From NCBI RefSeq assembly GCF_905475465.1, contig NC_062253.1, forward strand, positions 10,478,001-10,542,000: a stretch of DNA of 64,000 nt, given 5' to 3'. Of the stretch, positions 43,640 to 55,632 are shown piece after piece. Source of the stretch: Pieris napi. Taxonomy: Eukaryota; Arthropoda; Insecta; Lepidoptera; Pieridae. A program made the position numbers and the translations under genes. Below the pieces are notes generated by a model. The model saw only the letters and a program-made list of their open reading frames with translations. It had not been told where the DNA came from and made no database searches. Every line of letters starts with the position of its first letter. Positions within the stretch are counted from its first letter, which is position 1.

Positions 43640-43994
43640 GAGTCGGCTAGATATTGGAAGAATTTTTGTCCTTTTCTACCACCTTATTTCCTGGGTGCCT
43701 ACGATTATCAAGGCTGGGATGCATTGGAACCCAAGCTGTTTTCTAATGAAAACATCTTATAATAGGGGAGCCCCCAAGCGGGGATTTTGGGATGTCCTAC
43801 AGCGTGGCAAATATATACAGGAGGATACCTTGTACCCGTGTACATCTATCAAATATAAGCCCCATATATATGGCCGCCCGTCAAGGATAAAGGATCAGAT
43901 TAGTAAAAAATCCTAGCGTGAACCTTGACCCCAACTGTCAACGATTTTGCACATTACAAAATACTTATGCAACTATAAAAAAAAAAAAAAATTA
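43640..43994 (+). repeat. Probable retroposon copy with A-tail, family not identified
   Basis: A GC-richer block ('ggggagcccccaagcgggga', 'acaggaggataccttgtacc', 'atatatggccgcccgtcaag') ends about 60 bp before an A run (43979-43991). An open frame of 92 codons covers it but shows no motif. The A-tail suggests a retroposed sequence. Confidence 0.35.
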
Positions 43995-45460
43995 AAAAAA
44001 CCCTATTTTTACGTATATATCATGTTTAAAGGGGTAAAAAAGTGTGGTTGTTGAGATTCACGATACGATTTTATCAGTAAGAGCGTTGTTAAGTAGTTGA
44101 GTTGAGAGACGTTTATCAGTAACGATATAGAAATAGTAAATAGTGTCAATAGATATATGTAAATCTTATTCAATGGCTAGAATTCGGTCACCCAATAGCC
44201 TTCGAATCACTTGTTCTGAATTTCGTAAGGCGACAATCTGTTTTAAAATGCTTTTTCCAGAAATAATCCATTTAGAAATTCATACCTAACTATTAATCAA
44301 AGTTAAAGCCGCGAGCCAAAAAACAAAGAAACTAAAATGGAATTGCGTAAAATATGTTAGTAGAATGCCAAACCACACATGGGGTTAAATTGCGACTGGC
44401 TACCGAAGTATCATAAGAGAAATTTACCATTCATGGAGGAAGGTTCAAGGGAACAGGAATAGGAACACATGGGTGGATGCATGCATAGTAATACTTAAAA
44501 TTATCATTCTTCAAATTACTACACACGCTTTACTTATATGCATCAAAGTGATATTTTGAACCGGTAAGCCATGATTAGACAAGACGTGAAGCAATTCGTT
44601 CAATGACTCGATCATTGATAACCACAGGTTTAATGAGGCAACTTCACTTAACTTTCTAAACACACGGTCAGGTTGTAACCTTGGCATGCCTATACTAAAG
44701 ATAGTTTAACTAGTTGGAGACTAATTTAACATATTTTTCTTGTGTCGTGTAAAAACATTGAAGGCTGTATAAACATTGTGTGTGTGCTGTGGTACAGCCC
44801 GTCAGACACCAAGGTGCCCCTTAGTGGTTTTGTAGTGTTTTTGTACAAAGCAGTCACTCAAAATGAAGGTTGAGATTATTTACATATTTTAAGTAAGTAA
44901 CAAAAACGTAAGCAAAAAGTGTCGTAAGATTATGATTGTTTGGTTGCATACCGTAAGCTGATTAAAAATTATATTTCTGTGGCCATAGGTCAGAATATGA
45001 TAAATGCAATTTCATTACTTTACAGGACAAGAAATTAAATTATTAAGAAATCTTGAAGGCACTATTAAAATATGAAACACTCGATATACGAATGAATGTA
45101 CTTATCATTGTCTGATCTATGACCACAGATTTAATTTATGCATATTTAATAAAATAAAAATTGTCTCAATTGGTTTGTTAGTATAAATTTGTCTTAATTT
45201 ATAGTTGTAGATTTAAATATTATGTATAGTATTAGATAAGAGATGGTATGAGAATCCCCTTTCGAAGTGATGGCCTACTCCAATAAGGACCTATTTTCCC
45301 TTGATTGTGACTCCCAAAAACAGTGCTTGCCTGCCAGTGGTCCCTGGTTCTTTTTTACCCAAAGGGCCTTTTCACTTTATTGGTTGACTCATCTTCCTTT
45401 GGTTCTTGAGATGCAAGCCATAAACAATCATAATATTTTTTTTATATCGCAGCTCATTGA
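43995..45460. other. Intron sequence, nothing recognised
   Basis: AT-rich; 45462-45500 ('gggtgcgttgccggcctttg') is a scrap of the 26115-26400 repeat family. Confidence 0.5.
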
Positions 45461-45814
45461 CACCCATTTTTAGTGGGTGCGTTGCCGGCCTTTGAGGGAG
45501 GAGAACACTCGAATTTTAAATTTGATATTGAATATTAATTATTTTTTCTGGGATAGAGACATGTCAATCTTCTTTTTATATTTGCAGTTGGATTGATAAA
45601 TTTGTATATACACAACCATAACTACTAAAAGTAGATAATGATATATATATATGCAAACTAGAAGCAAGTACGAAAAATTCGTACATAAACGTGTTTTGAA
45701 GAAAGTGGTCATACAACTCTTAAGCCGTACAGATTTCTTTTATTATTTTCGTACAGATTCCTTGTTATATAAAAACAGGTGGACTTGGTCAGATCTATTC
45801 GTTTCCTATATAAC

Positions 45815-46085
45815 TTGAATGACCAGCGCTGTGGAACTAGAATGACCAGCGCTGTGGAACTTCTTGCTCCTCAGCATAATGCTGAGCCAGGGCCAATTAC
45901 AACCACAGTACACACACATTGCACACTAGAAGCGAACCGAATGGCAAAAGAAAATTTCTTAATTTTAATTTCTAATTTTTATTGTTTGTGATGTCTTATT
46001 TTATTTTATGTTTTCTCTAAGTATTGTTATTTTGTGTGTTTATGTGTGTGTGTTTTTGTTTGTAATAAATGTTATGTCTATGTCT
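45815..46085 (+). repeat. LINE-type 3' end ('gaccagcgctgtggaac' family)
   Basis: 'aatgaccagcgctgtggaac' occurs twice in tandem (45819 and 45840), then 'cataatgctgagccagggcc', 'cacacacat' and a T-rich end ending 'aataaatgttatgtctatgt'. A second copy lies at 62795-62965, and a bare tail at 49350-49425. Confidence 0.6.
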
Positions 46086-46094
46086 ATATTTTAA

Positions 46095-46345
46095 GCTACT
46101 TCAGACCTCGTCTTCTTCTTTTATCTACTGCCGCACAACTTTCTCCACTCTCCCCTGTCTTCGGCTCTTCTTGGGTTATGGTACCGTAATGGCCTTTACT
46201 TGATCGGCCTCGAGATCTGGTGCCCTTCACTCTGCCAGTCACGATGAGTTTTTCTAGGCTTCCTGGATCTCTGCGTGTTACATGACCACTCAGGATGCGT
46301 TGGCAACAAACTTTCGAAAGACGATTTTTTCTTGTTATTCTAAAC
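46095..46345 (-). pseudogene. RTE-type LINE ORF2 C-terminal fragment
   Basis: The minus strand reads RILSGHVTRRDPGSLEKLIV, TGRVKGTRSRGRS, then in another frame RAEDRGEWRKLCGSR. The GHV-RRD--LE-L---G-V-G-R-RGR and AEDR--WR blocks are the C-terminal signature of RTE-type endonuclease/RT proteins. Frameshifted and isolated. Confidence 0.65.
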
Positions 46346-46729
46346 GATGTCGTCGAAAACGGTTTTGTGTTGTCATATGATACTGTTTAAGTGCCTTTTG
46401 GAGCCGGTCCAAGTTTTTTCTTTACGATACATGGGAAATCCAAAGTGACAATCACAGTTTAGAATAAGCCACTAGGTTAAAACTGTTCTTAGCTATATAC
46501 GACTATACATACCCGATATATATAAATAGTCTAATGAACTTTGGGTGTAGGCCCAACACCGGAAAACCCGCATCAAGGGCGACATCCGTGGCATGAGCAT
46601 GGGCGCATTATCACCTCGTTAACAATACATATCTACGATAAAATATTCTTAATATATTCACGTGTGAAAATGATATGAGAACTTAAGAAGGGATGCAACT
46701 TCCTCAGAGGAGACTCTTTACACCACGGG

Positions 46730-47003
46730 AATGTAAGTGCGTGCTCCTATTTCACCATGCCTTCTGCTGATAGAGGACAAATCTTTGTTTTTAATAATAA
46801 CCTTCTTACAAACATTGTGTAAAACAAAAAACTTGGCGATTAAAAAGAGTGGCGGAGAGTTTATTGCCAGTTCTTCTATTCCGTTCTACGCCCTTGATTT
46901 GAGAACTGGCAGTAAATTTAAAATTAAAAGCATAAATAAATATTTATTTTTTCACGTCCATAACACAATGTTACCTATATGAATAAAAGATTTTGAATTT
47001 GAT
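46730..47003 (+). mobile_element. LINE 3' end ('aaaaagagtggcggagag' family)
   Basis: Same order as 17935-18275: 'gaatgtaagtgcgtgctcct', 'gatagaggacaaatctttgt', 'aaaaagagtggcggagag', 'gagaactggcagtaaattta', ending 'gaataaaagattttgaattt'. An internal deletion makes it shorter. Confidence 0.75.
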
Positions 47004-47427
47004 TTTAACTTTTGTATTGAAGAAGTCGCATGGATCCGCTAAGCATCCGCAAATATATACAAAGTTACCTTAAAAAAATCTAAGGAAGATCCAAAGAAAA
47101 AACTTTAAGCTTCGAAATAAATATAAATTTCATATCAGTATATAGGATCTCATTGGGGAGTTGACTGCGCTACAGTTGATCAATTTGCGTGAAGTGCATC
47201 AACTCGTGCGCATCCGTCCGTTATGAGGTACGTAACGGGACCCGTGTCGTGTGCGACCATCGCTTAAGTGACCATTGCCGACCTCGAGTTAAGGTCGCTT
47301 TCTGGTTTTGAATGGGCTAATTTATACAATTTCAGTATTTAAATTACTGTACGTCCAGTACTGTGTTTAAGTAAAAAAGGTACAGGTAAATACAATTTTT
47401 AAATCTAGAACTTAAGTAACTTTTCTG

Positions 47428-47700
47428 ACGACTCATTGGTCTAGTGGTTAGTACCCCTGACTGCGAATCCATGGGTCCCGGGTTCGATCCCCGGCTGAGA
47501 CGAACATCGATGTGATGAGCATTTGGTGTTGTGCTTAGGTTTTGGGTGTTTAAATATGTATTTATATGTCTATCTATCTATAATATGTATGTATATCCGT
47601 TGCATAGTACCCATAACACAAGCTTCACCAGCTTAGCATGGGACTAGGTCAATTGGTGTGAATTGTCTTTGAAATAAAAAAAAATTAAAAAAAATAAAAA
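47428..47700 (+). mobile_element. tRNA-derived SINE, second family
   Basis: The head is tRNA-like: A box in 'tggtctagtggttag', B box in 'gggttcgatccccgg', and a possible acceptor pairing between CGACTCA and TGAGACG. An unrelated body ('caccagcttagcatgggact', 'aggtcaattggtgtgaattg') and an A-rich tail (47670-47700) follow. The body and tail show it is a SINE, not a tRNA gene. The gap 47004-47427 shows nothing. Confidence 0.78.
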
Positions 47701-50104
47701 GCTCCGAAGAAAAAAGAAGTTTCAATAATAAACAAAGCTTTGCGTAGTTAAAAAAGTAAATTAATGAAATAATAAAATGTATGTCAACAAATTGTTACAG
47801 TACAAATAATAATCCTTTTGGTAGTCCTAACAGATAACGAGAAGTTATCGTTTTCGTATTTAAGCTGCGCGAAAGCACCGACTAAGAATATGGACTTAGT
47901 TTTGCGTACAAATAACCTCTGGATCCTTTTATAAACGTTGTAAATGAAGGACTGGACAATATATGTCGCTAGGCAGTCTTGGCCTAGCTTCAGCGTCGTA
48001 AGCATGTCGTTCGTTTATATACAGATCTGCTGCACATGCTGCTACGGTGAAAAAGGTGAATGGACATCGTAATGAACTAGTTGCCTCTCAGGCAAAGAAG
48101 GCTCAGAGCATCTTGTCTAAAGGAAATAATAATAAAAAGCCATCTCTGGATCTACATAAGACTAGCACAACTAAATAATTATTTAATTTAACTCTAACTT
48201 TGTCAAACACATAGTTTGGAATCAAGACTCGGCTGTTTATCATACAACGTATTACCCCATATTTCGTCCATACAATGCGCAAAGATGATGAGAACTTTGA
48301 TCCTGATTGGTAACACAGAAGGCAAAAGATCGCAAACAAATTTTACCCATTGAGTGAAAGACTCTCAAAACTGTATTTTGTGAGAGGCGCTGGACACATA
48401 TGATGAGAAATAAATCGCTCCAGATGTTTCCTTGCTGACCACGACGGTAAGATATGAGCAACCGACTGAAGAGAGAGATGGAATTAAGAATCACGGAAAT
48501 AATCGGCGAACATTCCAGTCTCTATAAGGTACGAATTAAATACAATAATTGCCGTGACTTTACATTCCGATGTTAATAGTTGATGGTTTTACAGTTAGTG
48601 AATGCTGTCTAAACAAAATTAAATAGCACTTGACAAACGTTTGTATTTGGTCATTGGCTTATTTAAGTGAAATATATGTATAACTATATAACTTTATAGT
48701 ATGTAAAAATAAAAGTTGTTACAGATATAATAGTAATTTAGGCCGGTCAAAAAAGTTGTTCCGAGTTGACTCTTCTAATAGATATGATAACGACATAAAA
48801 AGCTCTTATAAAAAGAACTGTGAACAATATAACATCTCATTGTTAGCTTTGGCATATCAAAATGTTATTGCAGAAACGTTACACGGCGTTAATGACATAT
48901 ATTATAAACATAATATATGTATTTTCGTACTTACACATGTATTTATAGGCCTATATTGTATGTAACTGCAACAATTCAAAGCCCACAATTTAACTCCGTC
49001 CTACTGACATTTAAATAACAAAGATAGTAAGGAAAGGTAGGTTCGTGGATACGTCCGGTTTTCTCAACGAAACCTGTCGCAACGTGGAATGCAGGCTCAA
49101 GGCTGATGTATGAAAGTCGATAAAATCGCAACCGATTAACAAACTCCATAACAACAGATTGTGAAGAAAACTTCAGAAAATTAATTATTCTTTCACATAA
49201 GCTTGATAAGCTTTGTTTAAGATGTTCTAAGGATTTATTAACATAATTTAACGTTACGACTGCTCTCAATCTTGATGAAATGAATTCTGTTTATTACGTA
49301 AGTACCTACTAAACAGTACTAAACAATAATTAATAAATTTAATATGTAACATTGAAATTTTTATTGTTTTTGATATGTCTTATTTTATTTTTTCTTTGAC
49401 TATTGTTATTTATAACTAAAATATATATTAAAAGGAGTTCCTTTAGGCAAGGTTCCGAAGATACTGGCACCGTTCCCCCTTTGAACAGCTAGACTAATTC
49501 TTTGTCCGAGGTAGCCTCACCTTTTTGCTATTTCCTTAAATAGTCTTATAGCGCTAGGACAAATAATAATAATAAAAATGACAAAATAATTTATATTAAT
49601 AAGATTGTTATCATAAGGCTGCTTATGTAACTTTCATAAATTTGGGCCAATAAGGCCTAGAAACCTTTTCATTGTTTACGATTAGGCCGTCGCCTTAAAT
49701 GTCGTCAAGCAGGAAGTATCGCTCTTCGAGTTTGTTTACGTTTCTAGAATTCGTAATCACTGAATGAAAAGTTTTATTTTACTGTGATTGAAGAATGAAC
49801 ATTCTATTTAAAATTCACCCAAGTTTTGATCAACATTGCTTTGTCCTATGATTATTATACAGTTGGCGCAATATATTATAATTAGATGAGGCATTAAATG
49901 TAGCTATTATATTAATATTGGGTTTTATTTGATGGCGTAGAAAATTTATATAGTTAAGTTTAGACTAAGAATGCATTTGTTGCTAACGGCGTGAGATTCA
50001 CAATTTGGAATATTGTCTAGTTTGTATGACGATTGTGCGGTAAATAGAATTATTTACACCTTATAGGCTTTGTGGGGTTTAGAATCAAAACTTTACTACG
50101 TTGG
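47701..50104. other. Intron sequence, a few repeat scraps
   Basis: A SINE-like scrap ('ggcagtcttggcctagcttc') lies near 47973, and a LINE tail piece at 49350-49425. Open frames at 48103-48494 and 48976-49269 (minus) have no domain or splice support. Confidence 0.5.
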
Positions 50105-50460
50105 ATCTTTGATTTTCTTTATTTATTTAATTCGTAATCCTACAGCTAACATAAATTATATATAAATAACAAACAGTTACACTGAAAATATAGCCAGAGA
50201 TGGAATACATAATACAACTACAAAAAGGTTCAAAAATTTACAAAAGGAAACAAACAAATATAAATCATTCAATACATTTAACTAAGTGGTACCTAATTTG
50301 GCTGTGTTGTATGATGGTGTAAAAGTGAGGGTAAGTACGCGAAGGTGTGTATGTGGGGTATGCTCATGATGGAGGTGATTTTGCGCTATGGATATTCTTA
50401 ATTTTAACCATATTCCGCTACAGCTTAAACAAGTCAAGGCTTAAATATTAGTCGTTGTAT
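50105..50460 (-). mobile_element. LINE 3' end ('taggattacgaa' tail), left of exon 51106-51253
   Basis: Its minus-strand end is 'gctgtaggattacgaattaa' then AATAAATAA. Shared internal blocks ('tggctgtgttgtatgatggt', 'gctatggatattcttaattt') recur at 51935-52185. A plus-strand tail of another family ends at 50617-50660 ('ttacctatatgattaaataa'). Confidence 0.65.
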
Positions 50461-51105
50461 GGCCGGGCTGCGCGATATCAAACTGAGTTTTTTGCATAGT
50501 TAGTGTTGATGTGAGGAACATGAAACAATTACTAGTTTTGAAATGTTTTCTTATTGCCCACTCTAATATGATAACTGTAAATTTAATTCTTCCCATTAAA
50601 TGATTTTGATAAGTGTATATATTTACCTATATGATTAAATAAACTTTGATTTGATTTGAATCGTCAGATGTCTAATGCCCGAACGAGGTGTGACGGTACA
50701 ATTCACAATAATGGATATAAAATTTGCTAATTTATCGACTCCAATGGATATTATTGCAGTAACATCTGCATAATAAACTTTATTCATATTCATATTTTAA
50801 TATAACGTTAGCAGCATTGCAAAAGTATGTTTCAAAATAACGACTAATTTGCTGTATAATTAGAACATTACAACATTCGTACATAAATAATATATTTGAT
50901 AAATTTGTTCTTTGTCATTTTAATCAGGTAGAAAATTTATTAATTTCTACATAATCTATATTTTCCCGTCTATTTTCCTCGTGTATGTGCAAAATACCAA
51001 TTCCAAAAATATATATAAGCTGTATTCAAATGGATATCAATACGGTTTCCATGGCAACGGTGTCAGTTCTAATTCTTAGAGAGAAAAGCAATTAGCCTAA
51101 ATTAC

Positions 51106-51253
51106 CTTCGTAATGGTTGTCGTCGTCATCGGTGTGATGAGCAGTGCTGATCTGTCGACAGAGGTCTTCGTACTCCGCCCAATAAGCAGCTAATGCGGAA
51201 GGGTCAGGCGCACGTGGCGGCAATGGAAGTGACATACGGACTTCCGGGGACTC
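51106..51253 (-). CDS. conu: conu-like RhoGAP, most upstream exon seen (N-terminus)
   Basis: A 148-nt exon with acceptor ...attacag and donor GAAG|gtaatt. It encodes 49 residues plus one base: a Leu/Pro-rich opening (MSLPLPPRAPDPSAL), AAYWAEYEDLCRQI, then an acidic HHTDDDDNHYE end. The leftover G joins the AA of exon 15767-16005 to make Glu. An in-frame Met lies at 51233-51235, seven codons in, and the intron upstream has an in-frame TGA. Either translation starts at this Met with a non-coding exon upstream, or a further coding exon lies right of 51253. The tryptophan- and acid-rich start suits the N-terminal region of the ARHGAP18 group. Local GC is far above the surrounding intron. Confidence 0.8.
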
Positions 51254-51934
51254 CTGTAATCAAATATATGAAACTTTATAAATATTCATGCATACAGACT
51301 CTAAAAACATTGCATAAAATAATATTCTGGTATTACTAGTGTTAAAATATGTGAATTTAGAAATATTAAGTAACGTTCTTTACATAATAACTTCTATGAT
51401 ATAAACGAATAGTTCTATATTACGCAGTTGTGCACTACCGTGTAAGCTTATTATGTATTTATTAACAAAAAACACAATTCTGTCCTAAAAGGTGACCCTA
51501 AATCAACAACAATGCATAACCAATAAAACACACGAAAAATTTCAGAATTACATAATGAAAACCTAATTAAGTATTATATACAATAAAAAAAGGACCTATG
51601 TAGTTTGTATTATGTATTGTAATTGCATATAAACACCGTAGGAATACTAAAAACCAAATAAATAATCATCATGAAATCTACAGCAATCTTCATATAAAAG
51701 AAAACTTACGCAACTCGATATTATCATAGAAAAAGATTTACGAAATGTTTCTAACGTTTTGAAATAATTCTAAACTAATATTTGTAAAAAAATCTCATTA
51801 GACTACAGTATTGTTTTTTTATACGAATACTGCAAATTATAAGCTATATATATGAAAACGTCTGAATAAACGCGAAATTAGTACATAACGAATGTTTTTC
51901 TAATCACTAGAAACTACATACCAATAGTTATATA

Positions 51935-52185
51935 AAATTTACTCATTTATTTATTTCGTAATCCTACAGCTAACATAAATTATATAACATATAGCAGTCA
52001 AAGATGTAATAAATATTAAATAAATTTAAACAAGTAATACCTAACTTCGGCTGTGTTGCATTATAGTGTGAAAATGAGGGTATGTACTTGAGGGTTGTGC
52101 TCATGATGCCAGGTTATTTAGAGCTATGGATATTCTTATCACTCATTTTTAACATTATCCGTGATGGCTTGAACAAGTCAAAAAC
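51935..52185 (-). mobile_element. LINE 3' end ('taggattacgaa' tail), right of exon 51106-51253
   Basis: Same family and orientation as 50105-50460: 'atttcgtaatcctacagcta', 'cggctgtgttgcattatagt' and 'gagctatggatattcttatc'. The plus-strand tail at 60405-60455 is a third relative. Confidence 0.65.
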
Positions 52186-53229
52186 AAGATAATTTTCTTG
52201 ATATACTTCAAGCTCAACGGGATAAATATTTTAGCATAAATTATTAAATCGTTAATTTTCAATCGCTATCATATACCATTTATATACAGCCTTATTATAT
52301 ATATACATAATAGAATTATTATATCAAACAAACTAAAACAATAACATATATGTTATATTATGACATTGTCTTTAAAATCTTAATTGTTGTACATACCTAC
52401 TCTAAATTACTTTAAGATACTAAAACACACAACTATAAACTACTAGCTAACAACGCATAATTATTACTTAGTAATTCAAATTTCATTTCTATTCATTATA
52501 TATTTTACTTAAAAATGTTATATAACTCAAGAATTTTTTTTCAAAATGAATTTATATTCACTAATTAAGAAACTTTTAATTAAGTATACAACAAGCAATT
52601 AAAACTGAAAATGTGTTTTTGGTTCTGAATTTCGTAATACAGTTGTGTAATTATTTTATACAATGATAGCTTGCATAGAACCGAATTCAAAACTAGAAAG
52701 TCTTAGTCCGAATTGAAAATATAAATTGTAGTTTGTTCATATTTCAAAGGCACGAATATTTTATAAATTACATTATCGCATTTATGGAGACACTAAAAAC
52801 GTGTCAAACGGTTACATGTTCTTAGCCAAGTATAAAAATCATTGATTAGACTGTGTGTGACATTGAACGTTCATGATACATACAGCTATTAACCTAAAAT
52901 CAATTTTCTGACCGACTCTTTTACATATTTAGTATTGATAAACATTTTCCTTATTCAAGAGATTACAAAATATATGGGTGCTCTTACAATATACGAAATG
53001 ACATGTTCGTATAAAAGACAACATTTAAAAATTAAATAGTGATATTTCTCTTAAGAACAGCTATGCTAAAAGAAGAACGGTAACACTTCAGCTGTTTTAA
53101 ATAATAACTATAGCTTAATCAACGATATAAGACTTTGATTGAATCTATTACCAATGTCGCCGGTTCGCTAATTTCCTTTGTCAAAAACTATGAAGTTCGA
53201 TTACTTAATCACTCGGTATAATGCTTGCC
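52186..53229. other. AT-rich sequence, nothing recognised
   Basis: Upstream side of the most 5' exon seen; no promoter or exon could be supported. Confidence 0.5.
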
Positions 53230-53470
53230 GTAAGAGCTGTGTTGGTCTCATGAGCATGCGCCTCTCAACCCTGAGGTCATGCGTTCAATCACGGTAAACA
53301 CTACCCGGTACGGTGAAGGCAAACAACGTGAGAAATCCGGCGTGCCTTACACCCAAAAAAGTGACGGCGTGTGTTAGGGACAGAAAGCCTACATACCGAT
53401 AAGGAAAAATAAATACATAATATACAGAAATCTGAGGCCCAGACCTAAAAGAGTTTTAGCGACACTTTTG
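53230..53470 (+). mobile_element. tRNA-derived SINE, degraded
   Basis: 'gtgttggtctcatgagcatg', 'cctgaggtcatgcgttcaat', 'acggtgaaggcaaacaacgt' and 'aatctgaggcccagacctaa' follow the order of the SINE at 15383-15681. Confidence 0.7.
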
Positions 53471-53819
53471 ACAATGCTAGCGGTACAATACCCATTCTTA
53501 TTATCTATTCCGTGACTTTACAGTAATCGGTTAACATGAAGGTTAATTGCGCAGTTAATAAAACATTGATCTTGACGATAGCTTGTCAAGGAGTGGTCAA
53601 GCAGAATACTGACACACCCAGCACTTAAAATATAACCTTAATAAGTTATATTGCGTTAAGTTTAAACTTGAGATTAGAGACGGGTTAGGAAATCATGACC
53701 TTTACGGTTAATTTTGAATATTAAACTTCAAAATTTTACTTTTTTGTCGTTACAAGGTAGTATTACGTAGTCATAAAAGGCTTAATATATCTAGAAATAT
53801 TTTTATATTTACATAGAAG

Positions 53820-54030
53820 CAGTGGCGTAACAATAGGGTGGCAGGGCTGGCAAGATGCCTCGGGCCCCCGACCCAAGAGGGCCCCTGACCAAGTGATATT
53901 ATGTTTTATGTATGAATGTGAGGTCTCCAATACGCATTGGGCTAGCGTGGGGACTGCAGACCATTCCCTCTCGCCTAAGAGAGGAGGCCTATGGCCATTA
54001 GTGGGACATATACAACGTGTAATTGAGTAC
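53820..54030 (+). repeat. Composite repeat (two families joined)
   Basis: 'agcagtggcgtaacaatagg' with 'cctcgggcccccgacccaag' is followed by 'aatacgcattgggctagcgt' and 'ccctctcgcctaagagagga', a pattern common in the 3' part of moth RTE-type repeats. No ORF. The following 1.5 kb (54031-55560) is AT-rich with nothing recognised. Confidence 0.5.
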
Positions 54031-55564
54031 AGTGAAAATCTCGAAGTTTAATAAAATTAAACTGAGTACAACTTGACGATTTTTACTGATAGGGCCTCAT
54101 CTAAAGACTGCATAGAAGAGGACAGTTTAATTATAAAACGTGAACTAAGGATAGTCTTTTTTTGTTATTATGGTTTTTCGGTACAGCAAAAGGTTACCAT
54201 AAGAAGTCAGTCAGACTTCAGAGAAATGTATAGCTCGCGCTAAGTCTCGTTTCTGCGACTTAAACTAGAGTCAACTTCTCCACCGAAACCCAAATGTTTA
54301 AATTCGACGACAATTATTTTTGTATGTAAAAACATTGACAATTACAAAATCTAAATGTTTGATTTAGTTTAAAATTCTTTAAGCAATATGTGCGGCATAA
54401 ACGTTTTCATGATCAACCGTATAAATATAGTTTCCATATTTTTCTAATTCTAAATCACCTCACGTAGAAATGTAAATGAAGCTTAAAATTCCATTATATT
54501 AATTTGCATATAAAGCCAATCCCTTCAAGGCGAATGTCAAGATTTCAAAGATATTTCCGTTTACGAGTTCATACTAAATATTCATGAAGATTTTATGACA
54601 TTTAAATTCCTATATTTAATTCAAAATTTACTTAATAAATCATTGATTAAAGCATATTTATTCATAGACATCATTTGAGAAAACAAATAATATATAAATA
54701 ATAATTTTTAAATGAATAATCTCGAAAAGCAAATAAAACTATAATTAAATATTAAATAACTTCTATCATATTCCTCAAATTCATATAATTAATATAAAGC
54801 AATACGTAACAAACAATTATGTGTATTAGAGTAACTGTCATTGCTAGAGACTCTTGCGCCATACCTACTTATTGTACGCGGCAAATAGAGTGAAACTCGT
54901 TAAGGTTCTATTTCGTAATGATTTATTTGCATGGCTTTTTGTATTTGCCATTTAAATTGATTCTGAGTCAATACAAACTCCACAGAACTTATATCCGAGG
55001 TCCAAATCAAAGGGTTAAACAATTTTTTTAAACTTACATCCATTTTTAATTATTATTATTACTACGTTGATTAAGGATATTGTAAATATTGAATATTTGT
55101 GTGTTCTCATATGAAGTATGGAATAATATATAACAATATAAGTATTAATTTAGAATTTCAGCTAGATGAAGATTTACAACGTATTACTTAATACATACAT
55201 ATTAACACATTCGATTTGCAATACGGCCGTACGTGCGTAAGCGCTTATTGTAACATGAACCGATAAGTCGAGTTCTGCCAAGCGTCACTTATTTCTCGTT
55301 GACGGCCCTCACAACACAATAGGTACTTATGAGATCTATAAAATCGAACCGGCCGAAGACTCAATTCAAAACGGAACAAAATATAACTCATTTAATACAG
55401 CTCATACGTATTGCATGTGAACTAACAATTGACGTTTGCGAGATTGAAAAACTCGAAAGAGGTTTTATTTATTATTTAAATATCCTAATATCCCCGACTC
55501 TTCTGGTGCGGGACCTTATTTTATACATATATTTTGTACAAACATATATAAACTCAAACTCAAA

Positions 55565-55632
55565 AAGAAGTTAAATTCATTGTAAATTTACATTTACTAC
55601 CAGTTCGCAAGTCAAGGGCGCACAGCGGGTAA
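55565..55632 (-). repeat. LINE 3'-tail scrap
   Basis: 'ttacatttactaccagttcg' and 'caagtcaagggcgcacagcg' match the reverse of the 41705-42060 3' UTR. An (AT)n run follows at 55693-55711. Confidence 0.6.

Larger units (their letters stand above)
4012..51253 (-). other. conu: Gene span: RhoGAP of the ARHGAP18/28/40 (conundrum) group, partial
   Basis: Eight coding exons on the minus strand join in phase (phases 1,0,2,1,2,0,1,0 at the exon ends in transcript order) into about 405 residues. In order: an acidic N-terminal segment, a helical basic block, a Ser/Pro-rich linker, a conserved 'ELHWADI' block, a 'QPLLWLELTALFDK' block with a polybasic stretch, and the start of a RhoGAP domain with its arginine finger. 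That order and the LLWLELTALFDK-KRKP-FGV-LL series match the ARHGAP18/28/40 group (Drosophila conundrum), cytoplasmic Rho-family GTPase-activating proteins that bind ERM proteins and act at the cell cortex. The C-terminal two thirds of the RhoGAP domain and the 3' UTR lie left of the window. Intron lengths in transcript order are 35100, 8635, 420, 351, 519, 486 and 516 nt. Confidence 0.82.

Noticed and set aside
47428..47500. Possible functional tRNA gene
   Set aside because: A and B boxes and a T arm are present, but the head runs directly into a SINE body and A-rich tail, and the anticodon arm does not fold convincingly.
48976..49269. 97-codon minus-strand frame
   Set aside because: No recognisable motif, no ATG at its start, and no splice sites in phase with the RhoGAP gene.
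51690..51730. Possible donor (gcgtaagt on the minus strand) of a further upstream exon
   Set aside because: The sequence before it is AT-rich with no open frame or UTR-like signal; it cannot be told from chance.
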